In this document: positions 54,681 through 63,068 of the stretch, in pieces
Layout of the letters: each line of letters opens with the position of its first letter
Numbering within the stretch: position 1 is the first letter of the stretch
DNA from: Mycolicibacterium vinylchloridicum
Lineage (GTDB): Bacteria; Actinomycetota; Actinomycetes; Mycobacteriales; Mycobacteriaceae
Assembly: GCF_013404075.1 (NCBI RefSeq)
Contig: NZ_JACBJQ010000001.1
Span: 310,001-374,000 of the forward strand
Length of the DNA stretch: 64,000 nucleotides
Direction of reading: 5' to 3'
The notes under the pieces: model-generated
The model's database searches: none
The model's input: the letters and a program-made list of their open reading frames with translations, nothing else
What the model was told of the DNA's origin: nothing
Translations under genes and position numbers: made by a program

Positions 54681-56505
54681 CACCACGGGGAGAGAGCTTT
54701 TCGGCGTTGTCGATGACCTGCGTCAGGATATTGACCTGTCGCTCGAGTTCATGGATGCGGCTGTTGCGGTCGGCCTCCTCCATCCGCGCGGCGGCGATGG
54801 TGGACTGCAGTGACTCGTTGAGCGAGCGGGTGGTCTGGTTGGCGATGCCGCGGTAGTGGTCGCGCAACTGGCGCTGGACATTCTTGAGCCGGTCGCGCGA
54901 TTCCTTGGACACGACGAACAGCACGTCGTCGATGAAGCGGCGCAAGTTCGTCTTCGCCTCCCCGCGCACCCGCATCATGCGGTTCTCCATGTCCTCCTTG
55001 TAGGCTTTGCGCCCCAACAGCAGGCCCGCCCCCAATGACAGCGGGTTGAACATGCCCAGGCCCGCCACCGAGGTGAGCATGCCGAACATCAAGACACCGC
55101 CGTACGAGCCTCGCATGCTGGTGATCACCTTGTGGCCCTTGCCGATCGGCTTGGCTTCCAGACGGGCCATCGATTTGAGCCGGCCCACCCCGGCACCCAT
55201 CTCGGCCGCGCTCACCTCCGGCATCTGGATGGCGTTCAGGCCGGCTTCGACGAAGGTCCGGCCGACCTCTTCGGCCAGCGCCTCGGCCCGCTGATAGGCC
55301 CACACGAAGTTGTCGCCGACGGCGTTGGCGACGCTGTCCTCGACCTCCGCGCCGATCTCCGCCCAGTGCTGGGTGGGGTCGCAGTCGTCGATGACTCCCT
55401 CGATGTGCTGGGTGATGGCGCGGAACCGGGCCCGCAGGTCGTGTTCGACGTCGGCGGTCAGATCCGCGATGCCGTCGTTGAGGACCTGTTGCCACAGCGC
55501 GGTCTGCTGCAGTGCGTCCTGGGCTTCCAGCTTGCGCCGTTCCAGGTCCTCGGTGAGCTTGCGCGCCTCGTCGGGATCACTCAGAGCCGCCAGCTCCGAG
55601 TTCACCGCCATGCTGAGATGTTCTGCTGCCGAACGGATTTCAGCGACCACATGATCGCGCACCTGGTCGCTCTCCCGGGACAGCACCTTCTCGGAGAGGA
55701 AGGCGACGATCGCCGGGAAGTTCGACTCGTCGTTGAGTTCGGAGTCGTTGAGCTCGATGGCGTGGCTGCGCAGCAGCGACGACGCCGGAATGACCGGCAG
55801 CGCAAGGCCGGCCCGCTGCAGATGGCCGGCGTTGGTCGCGACGATCTCGCGCCAGAACGGATACAGGTCGGTCTTGGTGGCCACGATCGCGCCCGTCGGG
55901 CAGATCTCGTGCGCCTGGCGGATGAACCGCATCTCCGGTTCGGTGAACTCCTGGCTGGTGTCACTGATCATCAGCATCGCGTCGGCGTCGGGCAGCAACC
56001 CGAGAGTCGACGACAGATGCGGCTGGCCGTGCCCGCCGACGCCGGGTGTGTCGATGAATGCCAGGCCGCCCTTGAGCAGCGGGCTGGGCGCACCGACCTC
56101 GACACGCAACACTTCCCGGCCCTGGGCCTGCGGCGCGCGGCGCAGGTCGTGCCGGATGTCGTCGATCGGGATGTCGATCTCCTGCGGCGGAACCCCTTCT
56201 CCCACCGAGACGATCAACCGGGCCGACGGCTGGTCGGCATAGCTGATCACGGTCACCAGTGCGGTGGTCTCGTCGTCACCGACGCGGGCCACCGGCATGT
56301 TGAGCAGCGAGTTGAGCAGCTGGCTCTTGCCCTGCTTGAGCTGGCCGGCGATGACCACGCGGATCTGCGGGTCGGTGATGCGCTCCTTGGCGATGGCCAG
56401 CCGCGTCACCAGATCGCCACGGTCGTTGAGGTCGGCGATAGCGCTGGTGTGATCGATCAGCTCGACGATCACTTTGACCCGGCGCGGGTCCTCCGGTTGC
56501 GTCAC
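54670..56505 (-). CDS. iniA: IniA, dynamin-like GTPase with membrane-inserting segment
   Basis: A 611-residue bacterial dynamin-like protein: G1 GQLKQGKSQ near 50-58, switch DTPGVGGHGQ near 150-160, TKTDLY (G4) near 205-210. A hydrophobic stretch (GGVLMFGMLTSVAGLGMFNPLS) near 468-490 fits the membrane-binding paddle. The GTG at 56505 follows GGGAGGG; an earlier TTG is not favoured. Strongly similar in order and motifs to M. tuberculosis IniA, needed for tolerance to isoniazid and ethambutol. Overlaps the reversed PWYR gene by 11 bp at the 3' end. Confidence 0.95.
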   Translation of the reverse strand: MTQPEDPRRVKVIVELIDHTSAIADLNDRGDLVTRLAIAKERITDPQIRVVIAGQLKQGKSQLLNSLLNMPVARVGDDETTALVTVISYADQPSARLIVSVGEGVPPQEIDIPIDDIRHDLRRAPQAQGREVLRVEVGAPSPLLKGGLAFIDTPGVGGHGQPHLSSTLGLLPDADAMLMISDTSQEFTEPEMRFIRQAHEICPTGAIVATKTDLYPFWREIVATNAGHLQRAGLALPVIPASSLLRSHAIELNDSELNDESNFPAIVAFLSEKVLSRESDQVRDHVVAEIRSAAEHLSMAVNSELAALSDPDEARKLTEDLERRKLEAQDALQQTALWQQVLNDGIADLTADVEHDLRARFRAITQHIEGVIDDCDPTQHWAEIGAEVEDSVANAVGDNFVWAYQRAEALAEEVGRTFVEAGLNAIQMPEVSAAEMGAGVGRLKSMARLEAKPIGKGHKVITSMRGSYGGVLMFGMLTSVAGLGMFNPLSLGAGLLLGRKAYKEDMENRMMRVRGEAKTNLRRFIDDVLFVVSKESRDRLKNVQRQLRDHYRGIANQTTRSLNESLQSTIAAARMEEADRNSRIHELERQVNILTQVIDNAEKLSPRGAIG

Positions 56506-56550
56506 ATGCCCTCCCAATACTCGCGTTTAACACCGTAGGCGCAGTCGAGC

Positions 56551-56586
56551 GGCGGGGACCTCCACACACTGGTGGAGATCCCCGCC
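56551..56586. terminator. Intra-operon stem-loop between iniB and iniA
   Basis: GGCGGGGA pairs with TCCCCGCC (8 bp), one C/A mismatch, then CTCCAC pairs with GTGGAG (6 bp) around a 6-base loop. It lies in the gap between the iniB stop and the iniA start. With no T-run it could be a leaky terminator or an mRNA-stability structure that sets the IniB:IniA ratio. Confidence 0.65.
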
Positions 56587-56595
56587 GTCCCTTCC

Positions 56596-57576
56596 TCAGA
56601 AACCCAGCAGGTGATTGCCTGATGCGAGCGCCAGGTCGTGGCTGGCGTCGAGGTGGCTGTTGACCAGGGTGGTGTCGTGGCTGGCGTCCAGCGAGGTGTG
56701 GCTGGACTCGTGGGTCGAGCTGTCGACGACCGAGTGCACCGAGTTGTCGGAGTGGTCGGTGACCGTGGTCGTCGCGTGGGTGTCGGTCTGGGTGTAGACC
56801 GGCGAGCTGGCGTGATTGGCGCTGTTGGTCGACGTCTGGCTGTCGATGATGGTGATACCGCCACCACCGGCGTTGCCACCCGAGGCGTGTCCACCACCGA
56901 GGCCGATCAGGCTGCCACCGGCCGACGCTCCGCCGCCGTTGCCGCCACTGGCGTCGACGTCGTTGAAGACAGGTGCGCCGTTGTCCTTGATCACGGTGCT
57001 GCCGCCGGTGGCGGTGGTGCCGTTGTCGTGGATGTGGCTGTGCCCCACCGCAACGTTCGATCCGGCGCCGGCCAGCACATCGCCGTTGTTGACGTCGTTG
57101 CCGTTGCCCAGCACCGCGCCGTCACCGCTGACGATGTCGCCGTGGTTGTTCCCGTCGACGACCACGCCGCCGTCGGTGGCCGTGTTGGTGGTCTTGTTGC
57201 CGAAGGTGATATCGCCGAAGCCGAGGTTGAAGGCACCCTGCTGGGCGTTGGCGCCGGCATTCTGGTCCGGGCTCAGCAGCGAGGTGTCGGTCTGCGGAGC
57301 GAACGTCGGCGACGGTGCGTACACCGGCTGGAACGTCGGCTCGTAGGCCGGGGCGAAGCCGTAATTGTTGGACACTGCGCGCTGCAGCCCGACGATCGGG
57401 TCGCCGCCGCCGAGCACCAGGCCCGGGACCGCGGTGGCTGCGACGGTCGAGACCTGAGCGGCCGACACACCGGCAAAGCCGGCGTCGCGCATCGTCTGCT
57501 CCGGAGCGTTGACGAACGCGCGGGCGGCGTCTTCGTTGCGGAACAGGTCGAGGATCCAGTCAAGGAGAGTGAGCAT
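56596..57576 (-). CDS. iniB: IniB, Gly/Asn/Asp-rich repetitive protein
   Basis: A 326-residue protein. The IniB N-terminal domain (about 1-75: LLDWILDLFRNEDAARAFV, AAQVSTVAATAVPGLVLGGGDP) is followed by a low-complexity Gly/Asn/Asp/Ser/His-rich region with a beta-repeat look (GDIVSGDGAVLGNGNDVNNGD) and a His/Asp/Ser-rich end. First gene of the iniB-iniA unit; a run of TAGGGG motifs lies 116-164 bp upstream. Induced by cell-wall inhibitors in relatives. Cellular location is not certain; no signal peptide is visible. Confidence 0.9.
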   Translation of the reverse strand: MLTLLDWILDLFRNEDAARAFVNAPEQTMRDAGFAGVSAAQVSTVAATAVPGLVLGGGDPIVGLQRAVSNNYGFAPAYEPTFQPVYAPSPTFAPQTDTSLLSPDQNAGANAQQGAFNLGFGDITFGNKTTNTATDGGVVVDGNNHGDIVSGDGAVLGNGNDVNNGDVLAGAGSNVAVGHSHIHDNGTTATGGSTVIKDNGAPVFNDVDASGGNGGGASAGGSLIGLGGGHASGGNAGGGGITIIDSQTSTNSANHASSPVYTQTDTHATTTVTDHSDNSVHSVVDSSTHESSHTSLDASHDTTLVNSHLDASHDLALASGNHLLGF

Positions 57577-57691
57577 GGTCGAGACCTTTCAGTCCAGGTG
57601 CTCGCCGGCCTGTCCGGCGATCTGGAGACCACGTTATGGACGCCGTCGTCAGCCGAAAACGGGGTCGAAACCCCTCTTCACCAAGCCCCTA

Positions 57692-57740
57692 CTAGGGATC
57701 ACTAGGGGCGCTCTCCTAGGGGCATAGGGGATCCCTAGGG
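57692..57740. promoter_or_regulatory. Cluster of five TAGGG-type motifs upstream of iniB
   Basis: Copies: CTAGGGA 57692, CTAGGGG 57702, CTAGGGG 57716, ATAGGGG 57724 and palindromic CCCTAGGG 57733. They are direct repeats in the plus orientation, facing away from iniB. The same TAGGGG core recurs three times at 58465-58504. Candidate binding array for IniR or another shared regulator of the locus. Confidence 0.6.
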
Positions 57741-57757
57741 CGGCCAGTGGAGATGAA

Positions 57758-57789
57758 GAAACCCCACGTCACAACTGACGTGGGGTTTC
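57758..57789. terminator. Perfect 14-bp hairpin downstream of the Rv0340-like gene
   Basis: GAAACCCCACGTCA and TGACGTGGGGTTTC form a perfect 14-bp stem with a CAAC loop, 12 bp past the Rv0340-like stop. On the minus strand it ends TTTCTTCATC, moderately T-rich, so intrinsic termination before iniB is likely and iniB would need its own promoter. Confidence 0.8.
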
Positions 57790-57801
57790 GCGGGAGGGGT
57801 C

Positions 57802-58347
57802 TCAGAACAGGTCGAAGCCGGGGTCGTGGGTGCCGTGGGTGTCGTCGACGTGCGTGTGGTCGAAGGTGGTGTGGTCGCTCCAGTCCGTGCCGGCGTCGGC
57901 ACCTGGATCGTGCTCGAATGCAACATCGGTGACCTGCGTCAACGTGTCCGGAAGGGCCGTCACCGCGGAGTCGAATCCCGGATCGGTGATCACTGCCGGG
58001 TCGAGGCCGGCATGCTGGGCGACCTCGGTGATCACCGGGTGCGAGTCGGACACGGCGGCAGGCAGGTGAGCGTCGAACGCATCGAACGCGTCGAATGCGG
58101 CCGTCGCAGCCCCACTCGCCCATACGTTGCCGTCCCCGCCCGCACCGGCCATCGGCCCGAAGCCACCTGCCGATACCGGACCGTTCAGCGAGTCTGCCAC
58201 CATCGGAATCAGGTTATTGACGTCGGCGCTGGTCACGTCGGGCAGATGCGCATCGGCGATGGCGCCGGCCGGGTCGGCGGCATACCGCGCGGCGGCGTCG
58301 GGATCCCGCACGAGCGACATCACGAAGTCGAGCAACGAGTTTGCCAT
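57802..58347 (-). CDS. IniB-N-domain protein (Rv0340-like)
   Basis: A 181-residue protein whose first 50 residues (SLLDFVMSLVRDPDAAARYAADP) match the IniB N-terminal domain; the remainder is Ala/Gly/Asp/His-rich (AFDAFDAFDAHLP; HTTFDHTHVDDTHGTHD). It occupies the position of Rv0340 upstream of iniB. Ribosome site GGAGAAGG precedes the ATG. No signal peptide. Likely a paralogue of IniB; function unknown. It diverges from the Hsp70-like gene across a 195-bp gap with three TTAGGGG motifs. Confidence 0.85.
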   Translation of the reverse strand: MANSLLDFVMSLVRDPDAAARYAADPAGAIADAHLPDVTSADVNNLIPMVADSLNGPVSAGGFGPMAGAGGDGNVWASGAATAAFDAFDAFDAHLPAAVSDSHPVITEVAQHAGLDPAVITDPGFDSAVTALPDTLTQVTDVAFEHDPGADAGTDWSDHTTFDHTHVDDTHGTHDPGFDLF

Positions 58348-58464
58348 GGAACGCCTTCTCCCCTACCGCCGATAGTCACAGTGGAATCCCAGCTGCTGCC
58401 AAGAATGTTATCGGCGGACGGGGTCGCCGTGATCGGTGTCGAAGCCACCCGATCCGCGGCACCG

Positions 58465-58504
58465 TTAGGGGGTGTGGCCTTAGGGGTTCCGGCGTCATTA
58501 GGGG
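58465..58504. promoter_or_regulatory. Three TTAGGGG direct repeats in the divergent gap
   Basis: Exact TTAGGGG at 58465-58471, 58480-58486 and 58498-58504 (spacings 15 and 18 bp), within the 195-bp gap between the divergent Rv0340-like gene and the Hsp70-like gene. Same core as the array before iniB, suggesting a single regulator, most simply IniR. Confidence 0.6.
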
Positions 58505-58542
58505 ATATGGTGAAGGCCGCCCGCCGACGCGGCGGCGAAGGG

Positions 58543-60459
58543 ATGTGCGAATTGAGCGAATCGCTGGGGTTGTCGATCGGCGCGACCAACCTGGGTGCGG
58601 CCCGCCCGGGCCGGCAGCCGGTGACCCGTCGATCGGTGCTCACGTTGTGGGGCAACCGGCCCGCCGAAGTCGGGGTCCCGTCCCAGAATCCGGAGTTGAC
58701 CAGCCCGAACCTCACTGAGGCCGGCCAGGTGTTCCGCGGGTTCGTCGAGCGAGTGGGTGACCCGGTGCCGCTGGTGGCCGCCGACGGGTCGCCGCATCGC
58801 AGCGATGACCTGATCGCGGAGGCGCTCGAAGCGATGGCCCGCACGGTCGATGACGGCTCGCCGCCGTCCAGCCTGGTGGTCGCCGTGCCGGCGTATTGGG
58901 GCCCGGGAGCGGTCGGATCGCTGCGCGGTGCGCTGCGCACCCGGCCCGCCCTGTCGCCGGGCGGTGTGCCGCCGACGCTGATCTCGGATGCGACCGCCGC
59001 GCTGGCCGCCCTGCAAGCCGATCCGGGACTGCCCGCGCACGGCGTGATCGCGTTGTGCGACTTCGGCGGCAGCGGCGCCAACATCACGCTGGCCGATGCC
59101 GGTGCGAACCTTCAGCAGATCGGCGAGACAGTGCGTTTCGCCGAGTTCTCCGGCGATCAGATCGATCAGGCACTGCTGACCCAGGTGCTCGCGGGTATCC
59201 GCGACTCCGCCGATCTCGATCCGGCCAGCACCAACGCGGTCGGCGCCCTGACCCGGCTTCGAGATGAATGCCGGCAGGCCAAGGAGCGGCTGTCCTCGGA
59301 GACCGCCACGGTGGTGCCTGCCGACCTGCCTGGCTTCCGCTCCGATATCCGGGTGACCCGACCCGAATTGGAAGCCCTGATCGCCGAGCCGCTCGCGGGA
59401 TTCCTCGATGCGCTCGGGGATGCGCTGGAACGCAACAGGATTCCGGCGGTCAACCTGTCCGCGGTCGCCACTGTCGGCGGCGGTGCGGCGATACCGCTTC
59501 TCACCCAACGACTTTCCGAGGAACTGCGGGTTCCGGTGATCACCACGCCCCTGGCCGGGCTGAACGCGGCGATCGGCTCCGCGGTGATTGCCGCGCGCGG
59601 CGGCGCACCGGATGCACCGACCGGCATGGCGGTTGCCGCCGCTGACGCGCCGACCGGGCTGGCCCCGGCGGCTTGGGCGGCCGGGACGGCCGGCGCTGCC
59701 GCCACGGAATCGGCGACTGACGGCTCACCGTCGGCGACGTTCCGCGCACTGGCGTGGTCGCAGGACGATGTGCCCGGCGCGGAACCGGTGCCGTATTCGG
59801 GTGAGGACTACACCTTCGATTACGCCCAGCAGGCGCAGGGCGCCACCGGCCAACGCCCGATGATCGAGTTCGAGCAGGAGACCGCCGAGACCGAACTGGT
59901 CGACGCGCCGGTGCCGTGGTACCGGCGCCCGCCGCTGCTGTTCGGCATCGCCGCGGCCCTCGCGGCGGTGGCGGTCGGCGGGCTGGCGATCACGTTGACC
60001 AGTGCCGACAGCACGCCCACTACGACGACCACCCGGGTGACGAAGCCCGGCGAGCAGCCCTCGGTCACGAGTGTCATACCGCCGCAGACGGTTACGGTCA
60101 CCGGTTCGGACGGGGTCCCGACCGAGTCGACGATTCCCGCGACCACCACCGTCGTGCCGACGACGACGCCGTCGACCACAACGACAACCACGACCACCCC
60201 GTCGACCACGACGACAACCACGACCACCACCACGACGACGACAACCACCACAACCACGACTCCGCCGACCACCACCACCACCACGACCACTCAGCCCCCG
60301 ACCACGACCACGCAGCCCCCGACCACGACCGCGCAGCCGCCGACGACAACGACTCAGCCCCCGACGACGACGGTGGCCCCGCCCACCACCACCGTCGCCC
60401 CACCGCCCACCACGACGCAAGCAGTTCTCACCGGCGTGACCGCACCGCCGACCAACTGA
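58543..60459 (+). CDS. Hsp70/actin-fold-like membrane protein with PWYR motif and Thr/Pro tail (4)
   Basis: A 638-residue chimera. Residues about 8-350 resemble the Hsp70 ATPase domain but degenerate: phosphate-1 LSIGATNLG, phosphate-2 LCDFGGSGANITL near 171-183, adenosine motif VATVGGGAAIPLL near 308-320. There is no peptide-binding domain; instead an Ala/Gly linker, acidic segment, PWYR (458-461), one helix (465-487) and a poly-Thr/Pro tail. ATG at 58543 is chosen; a TTG three codons later (LSESLGLS) is possible. Similar in design to the Pro/Thr-rich Rv0312 (recalled). It abuts iniR (TGA then GTG), so the two are coupled. Function unknown. Confidence 0.8.
   Translation: MCELSESLGLSIGATNLGAARPGRQPVTRRSVLTLWGNRPAEVGVPSQNPELTSPNLTEAGQVFRGFVERVGDPVPLVAADGSPHRSDDLIAEALEAMARTVDDGSPPSSLVVAVPAYWGPGAVGSLRGALRTRPALSPGGVPPTLISDATAALAALQADPGLPAHGVIALCDFGGSGANITLADAGANLQQIGETVRFAEFSGDQIDQALLTQVLAGIRDSADLDPASTNAVGALTRLRDECRQAKERLSSETATVVPADLPGFRSDIRVTRPELEALIAEPLAGFLDALGDALERNRIPAVNLSAVATVGGGAAIPLLTQRLSEELRVPVITTPLAGLNAAIGSAVIAARGGAPDAPTGMAVAAADAPTGLAPAAWAAGTAGAAATESATDGSPSATFRALAWSQDDVPGAEPVPYSGEDYTFDYAQQAQGATGQRPMIEFEQETAETELVDAPVPWYRRPPLLFGIAAALAAVAVGGLAITLTSADSTPTTTTTRVTKPGEQPSVTSVIPPQTVTVTGSDGVPTESTIPATTTVVPTTTPSTTTTTTTTPSTTTTTTTTTTTTTTTTTTTPPTTTTTTTTQPPTTTTQPPTTTAQPPTTTTQPPTTTVAPPTTTVAPPPTTTQAVLTGVTAPPTN
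60142..60396 (+). repeat. Low-complexity Thr/Pro codon repeat, including five 21-bp units
   Basis: 60142-60291 is almost continuous ACN (Thr) codons. 60292-60396 holds five 21-bp units encoding QPPTTTT, QPPTTTA, QPPTTTT, QPPTTTV and APPTTTV. It is coding, not intergenic, and could vary in length between strains by slippage or recombination. Confidence 0.85.
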
Positions 60460-62958
60460 GTGCCAGTGGCCGATCCGATTCCGGTACAGAATCTTTCGCA
60501 GTCCGCCAGAGATGCGGTCGGCGCGCTGGGGTCGGCGCCGGTGAAGCTTCTCGTGACCGGTGGCATCGGCAGCGGAAAGAGCACGCTCCTGGCTGCGGCC
60601 CGAGATACCCTGCGCAACGCCGGTTCCGCCGTCCTGACCCGCCCGCCCGCAGCCGGCGACCCCGCGGCCGCCGCCGTAGTGGTCGACGACGCACACCTCT
60701 TGACAGACAACGAGTTACGTCTGCTCACTGAGCTGGCCGGTGAGCCGTCCTCGACGGTTGTCGTGGCGGTCCAGCCGCGCGACCACAACGAGGATCTACA
60801 GGCGCTGATCACTACGATCGAGCGCCAACAGCCTCGAATCACCTTGGCGCCGATGTCCTCTGGCGAACTGTCCCGGATGATGACCGATCCGTCCGGACAT
60901 CCGCCCCGCTCCGAGTTGGTGAGCAACATCCTCGTCGCGACGGCGGGCATCCCGTTTCTGGTCGACGCGGCGCTGGCGTCCGCACGGCCCTACTCGGCGG
61001 GGTCCATCACCCAAGCCGCGGTGTTCGCCCTCATCGAGCGGTTACGCCGGCTCGGCGAACCCGAGCTCGACGCACTCTTGATCGCCTCCCTCAGCCGCGA
61101 CCTGGGTGCAGCAGATCTGGCTGCGGCACTGGATATTCCAGCCGACGAGGCCAGGCTGCTGATCGATCGGGCCCGAGCCACCGGACTGGTCGAGCCGGCG
61201 CACAGCCCGCACTTCCTGCGCTCGGTGCACCGCGCGACGGCGCAGATCCTGGGCACCGCACGACATCACGACATCGAAACCGCACTTCTGCGCTCGCAGA
61301 TCGCGATGTCCACGCTCTCACCGGATCTCGCGCTGCGGCTGGCCGAGCACGGTGTGCGCGACGAGCAACTGGCCGACGTCTTGCGGCGCCAGGCGGCCGG
61401 CAGCCGAACCGACCCGGCATCGTCGGCACAGCTCTACCGTGCCGCGGTCGACGCCGGCGCGGTGGAACTACGTGCGCAGCTGGCTGATTCACTGGCCCTG
61501 GCCGGGGAGTGTTCGGATGCGGCCACCGAGGCCGACGATCTGCTCACGTCCGAGGACCTCGCCGAGCGCGCGGCAGCCGTGCGGATCGCGGCGAGCGTGG
61601 CCATGCACAACGGGAACTCGGCACAGGCCGGCGACCTGTTCGGCTGGCTGGGGCCCTACCCCGATGCCGCGGTCAGTGCCGCAGCGGCGATCGCATTGAC
61701 CGCGACCGGCGACGCCACTGCGGCCGAACGCGCACTGGCCGTCGACAGCGCCGGCCCGCCGACCGCTGCCTCGCGCGCGGCACGCAGTCTGGCCGAGGGC
61801 CTGCTGGCGACGTTGCAGGCGCCGTACGCCACCGCGGCGGTCAAACTCGGTGCGGCCATGGCGGCCGAGTATTCGGCCGCACAGGTACTGCCCGACAGCC
61901 CCGCGGCGTTGGTCACGCTGGCGGCGCTGCACGGCGGCGATCCGGTCCGCGCGCGCAGCGTGATCGCCAGGGCGGTGCGCACCGACCGGGACAGCGATGC
62001 CGCGCTCTATGGGCATCGGCACCGGTTGCTGCTGGCGTGGACCAAGATGCAGGACGGCCAGCTGGCTGCCGCCGCCTCCGACATCACCGGGATCGACGGC
62101 CAGTATCGCCGGGATGCGCTGTGGACGGCGGCGCTGCGAACCGCGTTGGCGCGACGCGGCGGCGACGCCGGCGCGCTGCAGAAGCATTGGTATGCGGCCA
62201 TGGAGGTGTTGGTCGAATACTCGGTCGACCTGTTCTCCCTGCTGCCGTTGGGCGAGCTATGGGTGGCGTCAGCGCGGATCGGCCAGCAGGACCGGCTGGC
62301 GCCCGCGCTCGAGCAGGCATTCGGGTTGCTCGACTCGCTGGGCACTCCACTCACCTGGTCGGTGCCCCTGCACTGGGCGGGCGTGCATGCCGGCATCCTG
62401 GCAGGCGACCCCGCTGCGGTCGCCCCGCACGGGCAGGCGCTGTCGGCGGCCGCCGCCCACAGCCCGTTCGCCAAGGCGCTGGCGGTGGCCGGACGGACCT
62501 GGCTGCGGGTGCTCGCCGGGCAGGTCGACGCCGACGAGGTGGGTACCGCAGCGCGGGGCCTGGCCCAGTTCGGTCTCACCGCGGATGCCACCCGGCTGGC
62601 GGGGCAAGCGGCGCTGCAGACCTCCGACCCCAAGGTGTCCGGGTGGATGCTGCAGGTGGCGCGTGATCTGAAGCTGTCGGTGGGCGACAGCGCGGACGAC
62701 GGCCAACCGCAGGCACCCGAGTCCGGCGGGTCCGCCTCTGCCGGTGCCCGGCCGATGTCGTCGCCGCTGTCGGACCGCGAGCGTGAGGTGGCCGAGCTCT
62801 TGTTGCTGGGCATGCCCTACCGCGATATCGGCGCGCAGCTGTTCATCTCCGCCAAGACCGTCGAACACCACGTCGCACGCATTCGCCGCCGGCTCGGCGC
62901 GGAATCCCGCTCGGAAATGCTGTCGATGTTGCGGGCCATTGTGACGCCGGAGGGCTGA
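60460..62958 (+). CDS. iniR: IniR-like STAND ATPase transcriptional regulator (LuxR-type HTH)
   Basis: An 832-residue signal-transduction ATPase: Walker A GGIGSGKST at about 34-42, Walker B VVVDDAHLL near 72-80, a long helical-repeat sensor middle (about 250-740), and a C-terminal LuxR HTH (about 770-832: LSDREREVAELLLLG, then YRDIGAQLFISAKTVEHH). Position and length match Rv0339c/IniR, reported to bind trehalose and to activate iniBAC on envelope stress (recalled). GTG start directly after the Hsp70-like stop. Likely targets are the TAGGGG arrays at 57692 and 58465. Confidence 0.9.
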   Translation: MPVADPIPVQNLSQSARDAVGALGSAPVKLLVTGGIGSGKSTLLAAARDTLRNAGSAVLTRPPAAGDPAAAAVVVDDAHLLTDNELRLLTELAGEPSSTVVVAVQPRDHNEDLQALITTIERQQPRITLAPMSSGELSRMMTDPSGHPPRSELVSNILVATAGIPFLVDAALASARPYSAGSITQAAVFALIERLRRLGEPELDALLIASLSRDLGAADLAAALDIPADEARLLIDRARATGLVEPAHSPHFLRSVHRATAQILGTARHHDIETALLRSQIAMSTLSPDLALRLAEHGVRDEQLADVLRRQAAGSRTDPASSAQLYRAAVDAGAVELRAQLADSLALAGECSDAATEADDLLTSEDLAERAAAVRIAASVAMHNGNSAQAGDLFGWLGPYPDAAVSAAAAIALTATGDATAAERALAVDSAGPPTAASRAARSLAEGLLATLQAPYATAAVKLGAAMAAEYSAAQVLPDSPAALVTLAALHGGDPVRARSVIARAVRTDRDSDAALYGHRHRLLLAWTKMQDGQLAAAASDITGIDGQYRRDALWTAALRTALARRGGDAGALQKHWYAAMEVLVEYSVDLFSLLPLGELWVASARIGQQDRLAPALEQAFGLLDSLGTPLTWSVPLHWAGVHAGILAGDPAAVAPHGQALSAAAAHSPFAKALAVAGRTWLRVLAGQVDADEVGTAARGLAQFGLTADATRLAGQAALQTSDPKVSGWMLQVARDLKLSVGDSADDGQPQAPESGGSASAGARPMSSPLSDREREVAELLLLGMPYRDIGAQLFISAKTVEHHVARIRRRLGAESRSEMLSMLRAIVTPEG

Positions 62959-63043
62959 GACCTCGGCCACTCCTGCCGCAAGTTAGGTCAGCCTTTGTAG
63001 CGAGGCTAATGGCCGGGATGCAACTATGAGCTGGATTGGAGTA

Positions 63044-63063
63044 AAGTTACCGGTCGGTAACTT
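63044..63063. promoter_or_regulatory. Palindromic operator upstream of etfD, copy 1
   Basis: AAGTTACCG-GT-CGGTAACTT: a perfect 9-bp inverted repeat with 2-bp spacer. It is 43 bp upstream of the etfD start, overlapping the likely promoter. Form is typical of TetR-family operators. Confidence 0.75.
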
Positions 63064-63068
63064 GCACT

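Noticed and set aside
55132..56538. Plus-strand open frame antisense to iniA
   Set aside because: iniA has conserved GTPase motifs on the minus strand; this frame is its shadow.
59820..60290. Poly-Val/Gly minus-strand frame opposite the Thr-rich tail
   Set aside because: Val-runs are the complement of Thr codons; not a gene.
60142..60396. Possible CRISPR-like or satellite array
   Set aside because: The repeats are in-frame Thr/Pro codons within a coding sequence, with no spacers or flanking cas genes.
62983..63009. Possible IdeR (iron) box, TTAGGTCAGCCT with a later AGGCTAA
   Set aside because: Only one half-site is good; the second half and spacing differ from the 19-bp consensus. Two clear palindromes nearer the gene are better operator candidates.
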